This document shows, one piece after another, positions 63,884 to 64,000 of a DNA stretch of 64,000 bases (positions are counted from its first letter, which is position 1; each line of letters begins with the position of its first letter). The stretch spans positions 1 to 64,000 of the forward strand of contig CAZKAD010000003.1 in NCBI GenBank assembly GCA_964550845.1, given 5' to 3'. The notes below the pieces were generated by a model. That model had not been told where the DNA came from, searched no databases, and saw nothing but the letters and a program-made list of their open reading frames with translations. The position numbers and the translations under genes are program-made. The stretch is from CAYTKU01 sp964550845. Lineage in GTDB: Bacteria; Patescibacteriota; Patescibacteriia; Magasanikbacterales; UBA922.

Positions 63884-64000
63884 TTATTTCAAGAAGTTTA
63901 ATGCTTGCTGAGCACGTCGGTTAATGTATCCACATTGTCGATCTAACTCTTCGGCTGTTATTTTAATCTGTTCAACCGATGGAAGTTGATAATATCCAAT
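63884..64000 (-). CDS. Partial CDS, C-terminus only
   Basis: The minus strand is open from the window edge to a TAA at 63884. The visible 38 residues end INRRAQQALNFLK and look helical. The gene continues beyond the window and no family can be assigned. Confidence 0.5.
   Translation of the reverse strand: MGYYQLPSVEQIKITAEELDRQCGYINRRAQQALNFLK

Noticed and set aside
1..64000. tRNA, rRNA or CRISPR array
   Set aside because: No cloverleaf-like GGTTCAAATCC arm with paired acceptor, no rRNA core sequence and no regularly spaced repeats with unique spacers were noticed; tandem repeats here are within genes or are palindromic elements.

Overview
The window looks like part of a large nucleocytoplasmic DNA virus (giant virus, Nucleocytoviricota). 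Genes are dense, intron-free and on both strands, usually 20 to 100 bp apart. I recognise several proteins that recur in these viruses: late structural-type families, a poxvirus VP39-like cap methyltransferase, an SF2 helicase, a family X DNA polymerase, an Mre11-like nuclease, a Skp1 homologue, protein kinases and collagen-like proteins. The octamer AAAATTGA, known as the Mimivirus early promoter motif, lies 28 to about 110 nt upstream of more than a dozen genes. Strong palindromic hairpins follow many stop codons, as in the Mimivirus hairpin rule for transcript ends. I could not assign a family. No tRNA, rRNA, CRISPR array, IS element or classical origin was seen.

Layout. 0-7 kb: structural and basic (SR/RD-rich) proteins, a Skp1 homologue, an acetyltransferase, a fasciclin-domain protein and membrane proteins. 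7-11 kb: one 1204-residue protein joining a NADAR domain, a phosphatase-like domain without its catalytic cysteine, a trimethylguanosine-synthase-like methyltransferase and a VP39-like 2'-O-methyltransferase. 11-14.5 kb: proteins of unknown function. 14.5-25 kb: four collagen-like proteins, a three-part glycosyltransferase, a GT-B glycosyltransferase and a 2-oxoglutarate/Fe(II) oxygenase, which together look like a fibre-making and fibre-modifying island. 25-35 kb: a dNMP kinase-HAD fusion, a Nudix hydrolase, a Ser/Thr kinase, a membrane RING protein, two collagen-free fibre-tip paralogues, a methyltransferase-like protein, a DHH phosphoesterase and a conserved structural protein. 35-40 kb: two large paralogous nucleotidyltransferases. 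40-51 kb: a CCCH zinc-finger protein, an SR-tailed pseudokinase, Mre11-like, SLOG, SWIB, a possible ssDNA-binding protein, an SF2 helicase, a Lon-type ATPase without protease, and DNA polymerase X. 51-64 kb: a beta-propeller-like protein, a beta-helix protein, a soluble hybrid histidine kinase, conserved NCLDV proteins and a tandem family of three paralogues.

Candidate systems. (1) The four-domain cap-metabolism fusion. (2) The collagen fibre, glycosylation and hydroxylation island. (3) A dispersed imperfect palindrome (about 26-28 bp, consensus like GTTTAACCARTCC-NNNN-GGACGTTTAAC) found at about 15 intergenic loci and also inside at least three open reading frames without breaking them, behaving like Rickettsia palindromic elements. 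(4) A short LYDPRLLxLIxxF module at the end of otherwise unrelated proteins, which may be an F-box or PRANC-like docking motif paired with the viral Skp1. All family calls come from reading motifs by eye. No database search was run.
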